Below, in pieces: positions 1 to 12,849 of a stretch of DNA of 64,000 bases. Position 1 is the stretch's first letter, and each line of letters starts with the position of its first letter. This DNA is from Punica granatum. Taxonomy: Eukaryota; Streptophyta; Magnoliopsida; Myrtales; Lythraceae. Under the pieces are notes generated by a model. The model was not told the DNA's origin and did no database searches. It saw only the letters and a list, made by a program, of their open reading frames with translations. The stretch is taken from NCBI RefSeq assembly GCF_007655135.1, contig NC_045133.1:25083845-25147844 (forward strand). The letters are read 5' to 3'. Made by a program: the position numbers and the translations under genes.

Positions 1-176
1 TTATGTTCAAACAAACTAAAAAAGCGTTGAGTAGAATTCGAAGAATGAACACTGCACACACCCCCCCTATCTGATTCTAGACAAAGAATACTTCTTCTTC
101 ACCCAGGGGCAACTTATGTTGCTCTTTTCTATCCTCAACCCTCTATTGCCCCAATTTTAGTTTTTCTCAGGGTTCT

Positions 177-2861
177 TTAGAGCCTGCCTTCCAAGAGGAA
201 GCTTGCAGGCTCGGCTCTTGCAGCATAACCATACTTCGATGTGCTGTACTTCCTGTGAACCCCAGTAAGCTTCCCAGTTGCAGCCTTCTGATGGAAAGTT
301 ACCATCATTCTAGAGCATTCCCTGCAGAAACCGGAGAAAATGAGATATCAGTCACAAAGGAGGTAAATCTTCCAGTCAAGTGCATTGTCTAAATAGAAAC
401 AGTTGTTTCGGATTTACTTACAAGAGTTGTTCCTCGGAATAAGTGGAGTGAAATTCGCAGGTCTTGCTCCACTCTCTGAACCTGGAAATAGCACACTGAG
501 CTGTGTAGACAGCGGCAGCAGCTAATAAAGATGGTGGGAACTTGAGCATCTCGTACTCGACCAGGCAAAGCTCGATTATGAAGAAGGAGAGAAGTTCAAG
601 CTGTTCACATCAAATAAAGTGAGATGAGTACATATTATTCCGCTCTACGATCAAAACAGAACAATCTCATTATTATTGTCAACCTTCTTGTCTGATTGAG
701 CAGCTTTAAGGAACCTCCTCATGAAAACATATGGAGTAGGAACCGACATATTGAATTGCAATGTGTTCACCATTAGCCTCTCCTGCAAGAGTCAGTGATC
801 AACGCGAGTCATTATCATGAACTTAAAATCTCGCATTAGTCCATTTATTTCAGATGAACAATCCCTTAATCGGTTTGTTTCAGATAAAACATATATTAAA
901 GATCTCCACTCATTTTCACAGATTCGATCTTTGAATGTTCAATCCACAAGGAATTGCCCTTAGTCAACCAGACATTTTCATCCAGGCAAATATCATTCCA
1001 TCCATCATCTTCATCAGTGATCCTCTCCTCTTATCACAGATTGATAGCCTTATGTTTAAAACTGATTTCTGAATAACTCATAAATGCACATACTTACCAT
1101 CTCTAGTACTTCTTTTCGACTGTAAGCCTTGTCAGAAATCAGAATCAGATCCTCCACAACAGGGACAGAGACCTCCTCATACTTGCAAGCAAGAAGCATT
1201 GCGGTGACCCCAACAAGCTGGAGCTTCTTCCTCACGATTGGTTGGACTGCTAGGAAACGGTCTATGAGATTGACCATAAGACACAAGGTTTCATCCATCA
1301 ACTCGAACTTGTAATGAACCTGTGTTATACATCCCCAATCAGTAACAGCTCCCATTAGTACCACAACTGCTCATCCAAGCACTTAACTATTCAATTCAAT
1401 CTTTATTAATTGAAACCATCCATCACCTCGATTAACCAGTCGATAAGTATCCCTCTCATCCTCTCATTAATGTCGAATTGCTGCTCCATGTAATTTGGTG
1501 GGACACAACTAGTACCCTACATAAATTGCCAATTGTTTTAGCCACTAAAACCAATTTCTGCTGAGAAAAGAAATAATCTCAAACCGCGTCCCATATGGAA
1601 ATTACCTCGGCCTTCTTATAATAGCTGTGCAGGTCATCAATATACTCAAAAACAGCAAGCGCATTGTTCTTGTCACCACTGTCAATGTCCACTATTGCAT
1701 CTTCATCCACATCTTCCATTTCAACCTCATCCTTAACAAAAATCTTCAGTTATTTTCGACCTAATACTCTGATTTAATTGATTTAGGTGATGGAAAGAAG
1801 TTAGATACCATCCGATCAATCTCCTCTAGCATGGCTTCAGTGTGTTGAACAAACATGGGTGCAGGAAACTCGGTACTCATCTTGTAGTCATCCGCATCTA
1901 TGATAGTGCAGTCATCTGAGTAGGCTGGGCTTGACTCGAGCTGGACCGATTTCTTCGTTTCCTAATGATTGTTTCACTTATCCTTAGGTAATTTCATTTT
2001 TAATGCCGCATTTCGATTAATTTCATTCGAGAGAAAACTCTACCTCGGGATTAAGTCGCTGCTTGTTAGCAATCTGAGCAGCAAATTGCCTATAACAGAA
2101 CGAAAGAAAATATCATGAGATCGTAATTGTAACAAATAGAATATATAAATCTATTAAAAGGAAAAATATTGAATGCTAGTGTACTGACCTAGTTATCGGA
2201 CGATGCACCGGAATGGGTGGGTTCTTGTTGCATAGCACATTTTTTCTGAAACCAGGAAACAACCTCATAAATGGTCGGACATGAAAATGATAATGAGAGG
2301 ATAAAAACAGCAATCGCTAGAGAAATTCAAATAGAAAGACCAAGAAAAATAGAAGCCCTGTGCCTGAACCACAGTTCGGATATGGTTGATTTGAAATTAC
2401 GAACACAATTATTCGACAAGAAGCATTGGAAGACAACTTCGAAATAGAAAATAAAGATTCAAACTTTCAATTATTCTCTCAATGCATTGGAAAAGAGTGA
2501 TCGGAAGGATGATAAAGGTCTCAAGAAACTTTACTCTGACAGAACTCTCTTGTTGACAGCACAAGGGTAAGGGGGACCTCCTCCGATGATGTTCCTGTTG
2601 ATGTTGCTCAAAGCTCGTCTGTTTTGTCCGACTCCTGTCATGGCCTTCATGCCTCCTCCGCCGGCAGGCAGACCCCCTTTTTAATTTCAATCAAGTGAAC
2701 AACTTTCGTTAGGGTTTACATTTCCACGAATTATTCAATTCCACAGTCTACAGATTTGCAGCCTATTTGTCCAGAAAGTGAGGTTATTTCGATCTGAATC
2801 ACACACCTTGAACATTTGCGGGTCGGATCACGCTCGGGTTGTTCTCGTCCGATCCCACCAT
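177..2861 (-). CDS. CYCB2: G2/mitotic-specific cyclin B2
   Basis: B-type cyclin that activates CDKs at the G2/M transition in the nucleus. Eleven exons close in one frame: 2861-2807, 2676-2535, 2245-2189, 2089-2044, 1961-1809, 1731-1606, 1516-1427, 1319-1098, 782-684, 600-422, 321-177, giving 437 residues, normal for plant B2 cyclins. The start [10 protein letters not shown] is the usual B2 N-terminus. A destruction box ([10 protein letters not shown], about residues 37-46) predicts APC/C-dependent degradation. Cyclin_N spans about 178-305, with [11 protein letters not shown] followed by the B-type HxKF signature (HYKF, residues 225-228); Cyclin_C follows to about 425. All introns are GT-AG. 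The 3' UTR runs toward or past the left window edge. The upstream side carries CT/GA repeats and a pair of MSA-type elements, consistent with G2/M transcription. Family and structure are secure; the exact paralogue (CYCB2;3 or CYCB2;4 type) is inferred from neighbourhood. Confidence 0.95.
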
Positions 2862-3382
2862 CTCTGCCTTATCTACAGAGAAAAAAACCAAACATAATCA
2901 GAACCCACTAACTGGAATCATAAAAACTAAAAAGGCTCGAACTTTGATTTAAACACCAGATTCTGCGAAAGACCCGACGGCAATCGGATCCAATCCGTAA
3001 TCAAAACGACCACCTCGAATAACACAGGGCAACCCGCTTCAATAGGTTGGGAAAGTACTCGACTTGGCAGCGGTTAAGTCCACGAAATGTCGGGATCATT
3101 AATAACTTACCCAGAAATTGAACATTTAATGAGAAGGGAAGGACTAAAGAGAAGAAATGGAAAAGAGATCTTGAAAAAACTGAGATCAAAACCACAAAGA
3201 CCCCTAAATTTCTGAGAGGGCCGACAAAAACCCTACCTCCAAAGATCAAGATTGCCCAACAAAAATCCTTCCGTCCAGATCAAGATAATCAGCGTACAGA
3301 GTGGAAATGAACGCAAAAGAGAGAGACGAATCAAAAGATCACCATCAAATTTCACCGATGGTGGAGTGATCTCCTCTTCTCC

Positions 3383-3383
3383 G

Positions 3384-3417
<34 letters not shown>

Positions 3418-3474
3418 TCTCTACTCTCACTTCAGTCACTCAATGAACTCTCTCTCTCTCTCTCTCTCTATAAA
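3383..3474. repeat. CT/GA microsatellites in cyclin 5' region
   Basis: Two CT dinucleotide runs separated by a short mixed stretch. On the cyclin coding strand they read as GA repeats and lie roughly 520-610 bases upstream of the cyclin ATG, in the presumed 5' leader or proximal promoter. Similar CT/GA tracts occur before both catalases and the NPC1 gene in this window. Confidence 0.85.
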
Positions 3475-3488
3475 AGAGAGATTTCAAA

Positions 3489-3518
3489 CCCAACGGCTAC
3501 TTTTTAGTAGCCGTTGGA
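3489..3518. promoter_or_regulatory. Inverted pair of MSA (mitosis-specific activator) elements
   Basis: The plus strand reads CCCAACGGCTA at 3489-3499, and the minus strand reads TCCAACGGCTA at 3518-3508. Both fit the MSA consensus YCYAACGGYYA without mismatch. The two sites form an 11-bp stem (3490-3500 with 3507-3517) around a 6-base loop. MSA elements bind three-repeat MYB (MYB3R) proteins and drive or repress G2/M-phase genes, including B-type cyclins. The site lies about 630 bases upstream of the cyclin ATG. That it works here is inferred; the sequence match is direct. Confidence 0.75.
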
Positions 3519-3529
3519 TTATTATGTCT

Positions 3530-6478
3530 AAAAATTAAATGAGAAATTAAAATGAAAAGTAAAAGGAAAATAAAATGGAGATCAAAATATTTCCAATTAG
3601 GAGTGGGAGCGCTCGCGGCCATTCAGAGTTGACTTCATGTTTTGCTTTTTTCTTTTCATTTTTTTTTTAAATTATGTAATTAGCAAACGGCACTATGCGC
3701 GAACTATATATTGAGAACATAATCAGAAAAATATCGATATTTTAAGACAATAATTAGACCGTATAAAGTAATACAAGGCAATTCATTATTAAAAAAAAGA
3801 GTAATACAAAGCAAATTATGACATAGTAAATTTTTTAAAAGAGGAGTTTAGGTATGAAATTAAAAAATACACTATTGCAGTATATAAGTAAAAAAGTTAT
3901 ATTTAGGCATGTTTGCAGTTGCTACCAACGGAGGTCTAATTATCTTTGTTTTTTTAAAATTATTTTGGTTATTTAATTTTTTTGTTTACTTTGAAAAATA
4001 AGGAAGAGGCTATTGGTGGTTAGAGAAATTAAATAGATTTACTGATTTATGTTCTCATCGAATGATTTTTATTTTACGATTTATTTTGCAATGATCAATT
4101 ACGAACGGAAAGGTACACTATAAATCATTTGTCATAAAATTTTTATTATTTAATTTGCTAATAAATACACATCACCAACCAGCAGACACTCCCTCTAAGG
4201 AAGCCGACGACCACGGAGGTGGGGTCGGGGCTGGCGGCCAACACCCCCACCCCCTCCCCTCCCTCACTGGTACTTCCCTTCCGTCCAGTTTTTTTTTTTC
4301 GAAAATTTAAATTTTAGTTTTGAAAATATTAAATCATTTGTTAAATCAACTTTTTAAAAGAGAAGTGACACATGTCGTAAAGTTATTGGCTTGAAAAACC
4401 ACATCAGTATCACTTAACAAAAAAAAAGTGATAGTAGGATCAAAATAGCAAAAACGGAAAGAATTGAGGATAGGATTGATATAAAAAAAATACACAAAAA
4501 AATTAGGACCAAAATTACTTTTTTTTTCCTTATTATTTTATGGATATAAGAATGAATTTTTGAGCGGGTGGGAGGTGATTTGTCTTGCAAATGACCGGAA
4601 CGGTCTCCGATAAACCTGCAAGCATCCCGCTTAGTTACTTACCGTTGGTGGTGTCGCCAGTATAAATTATGTTTTGAATTGTGTCAGTAATAAGGAAATG
4701 CCTGCAGGGAAAATTATACGATGGCAAGCTTAAAACTTGATGTAAATTAATTAATGCAGCCCCTTTTATTATTAATTATTGCAATGAATGTGAAGTAAGT
4801 ACTTCTTGCTTAAACCCTGCTTGATACCGCGAAACGCATTTTGTGCATGGGTTAATATAAGTTTGATCAAGTGTGGCATTATCACTTATCGCTTCGCCTT
4901 GCAGATCGATGTTGCTGTTTCCATCGGGGCAACTCATTGGCCCCAAAAGCATGGATAGATTGTGGCCCTTCCTAAGAAACGATAATCATTCCTAAGTGAT
5001 AACTCGTACGCAATTTAAATAACATTTGCTCTAAGAATGTTAAGAGGTTATAGTCACCAATCAGTGATTAGAGTATAAATATATACCATCATAATCGATG
5101 ATTAAATTATGAATATATTGATTTGTTCAGCTTATGTTTGGTTTCAACCTTTTGCGGTTTTCAATCATCATTACAAGAGGAACATGTATTTTTTAACCTC
5201 GATTGCATGTTCACCATATTACTTTGCAGTGCCGAAATCGAGCGGAATATATTAAATGAGACTGACCCTTCATATTAGCACTTTGAATTGATCTCCTTCA
5301 CTCTTATTTACATGCGAAGTATATAACTCAGAGCACAAAAAAAAAAAAGAACGAAGTATATATGTGTAGGACTGACGAGGTTTATGTTACCATGTCATAT
5401 TCATATGATGACCATCAAGGCAGTCAAAATCAAATTTCTAAGTAACAACTATGGAGGGTCTAGAAAATCAAAATGTAGAATCGAATCGTAAGCTTTTATA
5501 AATCATCAATATTATAACAGTTTTGAAAACAATTTTATACGAAAATTGAGAAACATTTTACATTCCTATTAATATCTACGAAACAATCAAACATTTTATT
5601 CTTATTATAAATTTTAAATGTCGATTTTGCACCCAAAAAATGAGGTTAAAAGAAATTATAAATTAGTTATCCATTTTTCTAAGCCATAAAAACTAAAAAG
5701 TCAATCAATCCCCTTGAATTGAGATGAAAACGATCATAAATTAGTCCAATATTTGACTTGGTAGAATCGAGTTTCTATTGATTTTACTAAATAAACTCGT
5801 ATTTCTACATGAGTCTACCAAATTTGAGTTTCTTTGGCAAGATGAATGGTCATAGAAAGTAAAAACATAAAATCGTAAGTTTCCAAGAGTTAGAATCAAG
5901 TATTTGACAATATCGATTACCATAGTAACATCTCTATTTCCATTTGTCATTGAAGTAAGCCAAATGCTTTACCACTACGTGAAGAACCTCATCCACCTTC
6001 TAGTTGATCTCGAATTAAGAATGTTTCAATTGAGTGTGTTTGTATATGACATTGTGAATTTGGAACAAGAAAGAATGAGCCACGCAATACTACGCACATG
6101 ATTTAAAAATAAATTCATAAAAAACTGGTGATTTGTTAGGTTTCGAGGGGAAAAAAAGGATGTCGTAGAGGAAATTTACATACCAATTCTTTCTTTCTTT
6201 TTCCGACAATTAAATTCGTGATTCTCACTCATAGGAAAAAAAAGGTTTATAAACATGGAAAAGCTAATAAATAATTAATAAAATCTTTTAAAAAAGAGAG
6301 AGAGAAGCCTTGGGCGGTTGATTTTTGGGGAGAGAGGGCGGGGGAAAAAGAGGAGTAGTGAGTATTATTTATGGAATTTACGATCTTATTTTTTAATAAT
6401 AGTGATTAAAAATAACATATATTGTGATATATATGGGAAAAGTTGGAAATGGAAAGGGGATAACCTATCCAAGAGGGT
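3530..6478. other. AT-rich intergenic region, no gene seen
   Basis: Between the divergently transcribed cyclin and U-box genes. The longest open frames (5741-5950, 5904-6101) are short, AT-driven and match no family I recognise. A C-rich low-complexity patch lies at about 4190-4270, and poly-A/T runs are common. Nothing here supports a coding or RNA gene. Confidence 0.6.
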
Positions 6479-7118
6479 TAGGAGTGTGCGTGCTTAGGTA
6501 CTTTATTTTTTTCACGGTACTCGGACCCTATCCTATAAGAGATAGCTCCAAGATTTTGAAATCGAACCTTGTTGGGACTTGAAACCGAAACCTATTAGGA
6601 ACCTGAATTATGCTACAAGTCACAGATACCTTATTTGAATCTGTAATTTTTTCTCTTATTTTTTCTCTTCAAACACAATAAATGAAATAAAGAAAATCGA
6701 AAAAATCTCATTCACAATCACGCAAAATAAATAAATATCGATATAGATTAATCGGATCTTATCCATCCATAGAACTAAAGGATTATGTAGCTCTCCTTAG
6801 AATTATGTAGTAGACAAAGCAAATAAGCAATTAAAAGATTAAGTAGATATTTAGCCAAAAAAAAATGATGATGTCGCTCTCCTTAGTAGACAAAGCAAAT
6901 AAACTCTCCTTAAGATTCTATAACTACTGTTATTACACGTAGAGGATTTTTATATTTTACAAGAAAAATATATAGGTCCCCAGTACCGGTTCCATGGGTA
7001 CCATATATGTCGGAACTGAAATCCATTTTCACCACTTCCTTAAATTACTACATAGATCCTACCATAACGGGTAGTTCCAACCGATTTCGGATGTACCCGG
7101 TATCTATGCACACCCCTA
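6479..7118. mobile_element. Non-autonomous hAT-like transposon (MITE)
   Basis: The left end reads TAGGAGTGTGCGTGCTTAGG; the right end, reverse-complemented, reads TAGGGGTGTGCATAGATACC. These are imperfect terminal inverted repeats of the TAGGG-TG-GCA type common in plant hAT elements. The 8 bases on the left (AAGAGGGT, 6471-6478) match those on the right (AAGTGGGT, 7119-7126) at 7 of 8 positions, the target-site length expected for hAT. The interior (640 bp in all) has no transposase frame, so it would depend on an enzyme encoded elsewhere. Confidence 0.75.
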
Positions 7119-7126
7119 AAGTGGGT

Positions 7127-7330
7127 GGAGCTTAGTGTTGCAAGTCTTCACTAATAACGTAGAAACTCCAGTTCGATACTCGTTATAAGACTATCTCTAT
7201 CCCATGTCAGTTATTAGAATTTCTATTTTATTATATTAAACTCATAAACCTTACTTGTAATTGAAAAAAAATTGGACAGTCTGTCTAGACTATCTTATCG
7301 AGTAGAGATAAAGTGGAAACATAAATTTTC
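7127..7330 (+). mobile_element. Possible tRNA-derived SINE remnant
   Basis: Directly beside the hAT-like element. It contains a pol III B-box-like stretch (AGTTCGATACTCG near 7171), and its general layout resembles the better copy at 24182-24354. There is no clear target duplication. Weak call made mainly because related copies occur elsewhere in the window. Confidence 0.3.
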
Positions 7331-7630
7331 TTTTTTTTTTTGGTGGAATTTATATTTGTCAAAGAAAAAAAAAACAACAACAACAAACTAACTGTCGCGG
7401 AAAAATAACTGCCGGATTCAGCTTTCTTTGCCATCCACAAAATTAACCCGAAAAGCCCGCCAAATGTAGCGAACCCAACCTACCCGCCTCCATTCTTTTC
7501 CCACAGCCACCCATGGAAGGACCTAGGGTTAGGGTTTGTTTGTTCTAACGTTCCTTGTGATTCCGTGGTAGCGTCGGCCTCATCTTTTACGATCAGAGGC
7601 AAGTTTTCTTTACGCTGTTGAAGGCTTCCG

Positions 7631-9948
7631 ATGGTGATGGACGGCCGAGACATGAGAGAGGAATCCGAGGAAGTGGGAGGAAGAGGAGGAGATGTTGTGG
7701 TGGTAGATCGTCAAGGGACTGAGGTTGGGACGATACCGGAATCAGAACCAGAATCTTTGCCCAAGGAGGCCAATGTGCTCGAGGAGATTGTGGAGGTGAT
7801 TGAGTCCGCGGCCCAGTTTGGGAACTATCGGAGGACCCAGAGGAAGGAATGCTACAGCCTCATGAGGCGGATGAAGCTCCTGCTGCCGCTCATTGAGGAG
7901 GTGCGGGACCACGAGGAACCGATATCTGAGGCAGGGACTGCTGCCCTGTGGAACCTCAAGAAGGCCCTCATCGCAGCGATGAAGCTGCTCAAGACGTGCA
8001 ATGAGGGAAGCAAAATATACTTGGTGAGGATTTTTAACATACATAGTTTGCATCTTGCAATGATAGAATCAAAATTTTCTTACCTGGTTCCCTCTGGACA
8101 TTCGTGTTTTTTCAGGCTCTCGAGAGCGAGGCTGTCAAGGTTAAATTTCACGATGTTTACACGAAACTAACTCAGGCTATAGTTGATCTCCCGATGGACG
8201 AGCTCGGCCTCTCAGATGAAGTAAAGGAACAGGTATGACGTTTTGTTCGGTTCAGGTATCTGATCTTCTACATTTGTTATGATCAAATTATGCCAGAACA
8301 TGTTTAATTACCGCAATGAATGTGAAATTACCGTGAATCAAACCAACGAGAAACTTTCTTAATTCGAGCATCAGATGGACCTTATGGCTGTGCAACTTAG
8401 GAGAGCAAAGAGGCGAACCGACACACAAGACATTGAGCTTGCGATGGACATGATGGTTGTTTTCTCTAAGAAGGATGACCGCAATGCGGATAGCGCAATT
8501 ATCGAACGGCTTGCAAAGAAGCTCGATCTTCACACAGCTGAGGACCTGAAGAACGAGACCCTTGCGATAAGAAAACTCGTAAAAGAAAGAGGAGCTCAGA
8601 CCATGGAAAGCACGCAGCAAATCATCGATCTCCTCAACAAGTTCAAGGAGATAGTGGGAGTTGAGATCACCAACGTCCTCGAGGACCCCTCAGTGCCGAA
8701 CAAGATGCTCGAGAAGCTGCCATCTTTAGTGATCCCACACGAATTCCTTTGCCCGATTACACTTGAGATCATGACCGATCCCGTAATTGTCGCTTCTGGA
8801 CAGGTAATTTAAGACTTATTAACATATAATTGGACAAGCTTTAAGCCCTATTAACATAATTCTTGATTTTTCATTGTTTGCGTCTTATGAAGACTTATGA
8901 ACGAGAGAGCATACAGAAGTGGTTGGACTCGAATCATCGGACGTGCCCAAAGACAAGGCAGACGCTGGCTCACCTGTCGCTCGCTCCGAATTATGCCCTC
9001 AAGAACCTCATTACGCAATGGTGCGAGAAGCACAACTTCCATCTCCCAAAGAAGGACGTCCCTGTTGCCGCAGAGCCCTCCTGCCCGGAGCAGAAGGAGA
9101 AGATCCAGACGTTAGTCACAACCATAGCTTCGTCTCACTTGGAGGAACAACGAAAGGCGGTCATGAAGGTTCGAAAGCTCTCGAGGGAGAACCCCGAGAA
9201 CAGGGTCATGATCGCCGAATGTGGAGGGATCCGACCTCTTGTCCAACTCCTATCATATCCTGACTCGAAAATACAAGAGCATTCCGTGACGGCCCTCTTA
9301 AACTTGTCGATCGATGAGACCAACAAGAAGGTCATAGCTAGGGAGGGCGCGATCCCATTGATAATAGATGTGCTGAAGGACGGCAATTCCGAGGCTCGGG
9401 AGAACTCCGCCGCAGCCCTCTTCAGCTTGTCGATGCTGGAAGAGAACAGGATCACCGTCGGGCTGAGTGGAGGGATCCCTCCCCTAGTCGACTTACTACA
9501 GAACGGGACCATCAGAGGGAAGAAGGATGCTGCCACCGCATTGTTCAACCTATCCCTGAACCAATCGAACAAGGCCCGAGCAATCGAAGCAGGCATCGTC
9601 CAACCCCTTCTCCAATTACTAAAGGACAGGAACCTAGGAATGATCGACGAGGCCCTCTCAATATTTTTGCTCCTTGCCTCGCACCCGAGCGGGAGGCAGG
9701 AGATCGGGCAGCTTCCCTTCATCGAGACCCTCGTGGAGTACATCCGGGATGGAATGCCCAAGAACAAGGAGTGTGCAACGGCGGTTCTTCTCGAGCTGGG
9801 CTCGAGTAACTCGTCCTTCCTCTTGGCAGCCCTCCAGTTTGGGGTGTATGAGCACCTGGCAGAGATTAGCAGAAGCGGAACAAGCCGAGCCCAGAGAAAG
9901 GCGAATGCGATACTTCAGCTAATGAGTAAGAGCGAGCAGATCCCATGA
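7631..9948 (+). CDS. U-box and ARM-repeat E3 ubiquitin ligase, PUB13/PUB14 type
   Basis: Plant U-box E3 ligase that transfers ubiquitin from an E2 to substrates; PUB13/SPL11 relatives act in immune-receptor turnover, cell death and flowering. Four exons close in frame: 7631-8023, 8116-8232, 8375-8803, 8893-9948, giving 664 residues, close to the family norm. Order of parts: a variable acidic N-terminus; the U-box N-terminal helical domain (about 45-270, with [20 protein letters not shown]); the U-box at about 290-362 starting [18 protein letters not shown] and ending in [19 protein letters not shown]; then five to six armadillo repeats at about 385-650. Start: the ATG at 7631 opens MVMDGRD; the second ATG at 7637 is also possible. 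The exon 3/4 junction splits the U-box after SGQ, the common position in this family. Substrate cannot be deduced. Confidence 0.93.
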
Positions 9949-10560
9949 AAATGTCGTTGGGAGCTTCGTAATTTGCTTCATTGCTCATGTTCTGTGGTTC
10001 CCCTTGGAAAAACAAAGCTAGGATTCAAGCATATATGTATACATGTTCAATTGTTCATACCAAGATGTTACCAAGATTGTTTGTTCATAAATGTAATGTA
10101 CGGAATGAAATGTATGAATATTTGATTGCATGTGTTTATCTTTAACTATTTTTGTTTTTGCGATCGAGGAAAATTTTACATGTTTTTAGCATAATCTTTA
10201 AAGTAAATCAAGCCTTAGAGCCGAGTTTTAAAATTTTGTTGCTTTAAGTCAAGTCTTAGATTCAGCACGACTCACGCATCAACCTCCAATTTCGAATATT
10301 TACTCCGCATCCATTTGATTCCACCTTGTAGATTCTTAAATTCATACAGATCTACGAATTAATTCGCAAACTTGATAACCATGTTACGTATAGAATTTTA
10401 TTAAACCGTATCCACAAGACGTCGCACCACCATGAGCTTAGAAAATAAAGCAGGATCGATATAGCAACACTTTGCTTATGGGGGTGTACTTCTTACCGAG
10501 GGAAAGGATGGTAAGGGGTAGGGATTAAGTACAGATCATCTTTTCTTCGAGCAGTCAAGT
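9949..10560. other. 3' UTR of the U-box gene and short spacer
   Basis: AT-rich sequence after the stop codon, presumably holding the 3' UTR and polyadenylation region of the U-box gene, then spacer up to the P450 remnant. No open frame of note. Confidence 0.6.
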
Positions 10561-10564
10561 AATC

Positions 10565-11800
10565 AACCATTCTTCATTCCATTTGGAAGCTTCCAATCAA
10601 AATGATAGAGCAGCGTCGCGAGTTGGAAACCCATGCTCGCAAGGCCGAAGTTCACTCCCGGGCACATCCTCCTTCCTGCCCCGAATGGTATATTCTCAAA
10701 GTTATCTCCGTTGTAGTCGATAGGACACTCTGTAGGAATATAATCTCTCAGGGTCGAATGTTCTGGTTCGCCCCATCACCACTCCGGATTTCTCCCTATG
10801 GCCCAGGCATTGGCAATCACTGCGGCTTTCATGGGTATCTCGAACCGGTTGATCTCGCATCTTTCCTGGCACTCTTGCAGAAGCAGAACAAGAAGGTGAA
10901 GCCTTAGGTTTCCTTAATGACTGAACACAGGAACTTCGGTTGAGGTAAGTCTCCTCCTGCAACTTGTCCCTGTTTGTCGAAAAACCTGTCTCACCTCAGC
11001 TTGACCCTCTCTAGGATGTTCGGGTTTTTCATTATCTCCGCCATTGCACAATCAACCGTAGTTGCAGATGTCTCACTCCCTGCAGCAAACATATCCTTCA
11101 AATTAGAAACAGGCACGGACTTCAACATCATACAACCAATAAGTCAGTTAATGTTTGAAAACTGAATTCCAAGAAGTACATATTGAATAATGGAACTTAC
11201 TCTCCTCGTTGTCGCTGTTGTCAGTTTTGCTTATATGGATTTGTGATTGAACAAGTTAACTAAAGAAATTAAACTCAGAAGACTTACAAAGATGACTGCC
11301 TTGATGTTGTTTGTGCTCAAAGAAAATCCATTATCGTCGCGCTCCTCAAATTTTAAGAGAGAACATCGATCAGATCCTCACAGTCTTCAAATTGGTGCGT
11401 CTTATTTCCCCTAGCCTCCCGGTGCTCATCGATGATCGTGTCCAACATTCCATCAATTTCATGGTGTATCTTCTTGAGTTGAGGCTTCACTCTGCTGATG
11501 ACATGAAGCCATGTAATTGACGGAAACCCATTGGCGATATCTAAAGCAGGTGCACATATATCTTGTAGCTTCTGCAGCCATCGGTATGAACCGCTCTTGG
11601 CTTCTGCATTTCTTGTCAGAAACTGCCCTTGCAGTAATGCTATAAGACAATTATAAGAGACACTCGATCAATCCCGCATTTGAAGCGATTCTCCTGACAA
11701 GATTCGACACTTCTTCTCTGATCCACCGAAAAGATTCTAATGTGATCACTGATCCATAGATAGCGATGGGTTCACTATCGTTTAATATTTTACATGAAAC
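10565..11800 (-). pseudogene. Cytochrome P450 (CYP71-like) pseudogene
   Basis: Reading the minus strand from high to low coordinates recovers P450 segments in the right order but different frames: SNLVRRIASNAG and ITARAVSDKKC (about 11730-11590), GFPSITWLHVISRVKPQL and DGMLDTIIDEHR (about 11550-11400), the I-helix oxygen-binding region MFAAGSETSATTVDCAMAE (about 11095-11040), [18 protein letters not shown] (about 10830-10780) and the heme-binding loop [10 protein letters not shown] (10685-10656) followed by [21 protein letters not shown]. Several single-base indels and stops interrupt it, for example after ERVKLR near 10995, and the N-terminal membrane anchor and proline-rich region are missing. 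An intron separates the pieces near 11110-11290. Intact copies are heme monooxygenases of specialised metabolism in the ER membrane; this one cannot encode one. Confidence 0.9.
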
Positions 11801-12849
11801 ATTCAGAGCACAGAATTATACTGAATCGAAAGAGAGCATAGCACATGGTAGCGCACTCTTTCGCTTGATAATTAAGAGATTTCATGTTAGATATTCAGTG
11901 ATTATCCATTTATTGACTATTATTATTTTTATTTCATTACATTAGGCCCCGCCTCAGGCCTCGCCTGAGTGGTGGTGGCTGGTATCAGGCCACGACTACC
12001 ACTCTGTCCATTGCCCAAATGTAGTTTCCTCAAGTGGAATAGTTGAAAATTTTGAATTGTAAAAGGACGCTTTGTCTTTATACAAAAATATAATCTCAAT
12101 ATGCTTTTATCCTTAATAGGATAATTTTCTTGATAATTTAATCCAGCCTTATACTACACACAATCCTAATCCTAGAGTATAAGATATGGATCATATTAAA
12201 ATCCCATCTGACCTTTTATTCCTACCACCAAACATTGCCTTAGTGGGAAGATGCTCAATGAATTTTTTCTTTACTTAGATTTTATTACATATGGACAAAT
12301 ATTGTATAGTTTCCCCAGGAAAAAGTTCAGCCTTATATCGATATTTATACTCCATATAAAAATATGATTATACTAGGGTTCAATTCATTGCCTTACACGA
12401 ATTTATATTCATATATTTATATTTTGTACGAATAGTAATTATCACAATTTAATATATTAATTTACTTATTAGTATTATTATTATTGAAAATAAAATGTCT
12501 CAACAATCAATTTTCAATAGAATCGCATGAATACTTTTCAATAACTCAATTACAATTTTATAATCAGCGTTCTTATTATACCTTGTAAATTTATTTAATT
12601 TCTATCACAATTTTAGTTTTTATTATATGTAATTATATATAATTATATATTTTTATTCTTTTTATATTATTTTCAAATTTATGAAATCTTCTTTCTGGAT
12701 AAAGATTGTTATTATTCTATACGATATCATTTTTCAATTATTGTTTCTCTTGAAAGAGCACAGCATACTTTTATTTTCTTATATTTTATGCAATGGGCAG
12801 TTTGGAATTGGTTCATTTTCTTTCTTAATTAATAACACTTTGATGTTTA

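Noticed and set aside
9135..9767. 210-codon open frame antisense to the U-box/ARM gene
   Set aside because: It lies wholly opposite the ARM-repeat exon, whose codon use explains it; no family match.
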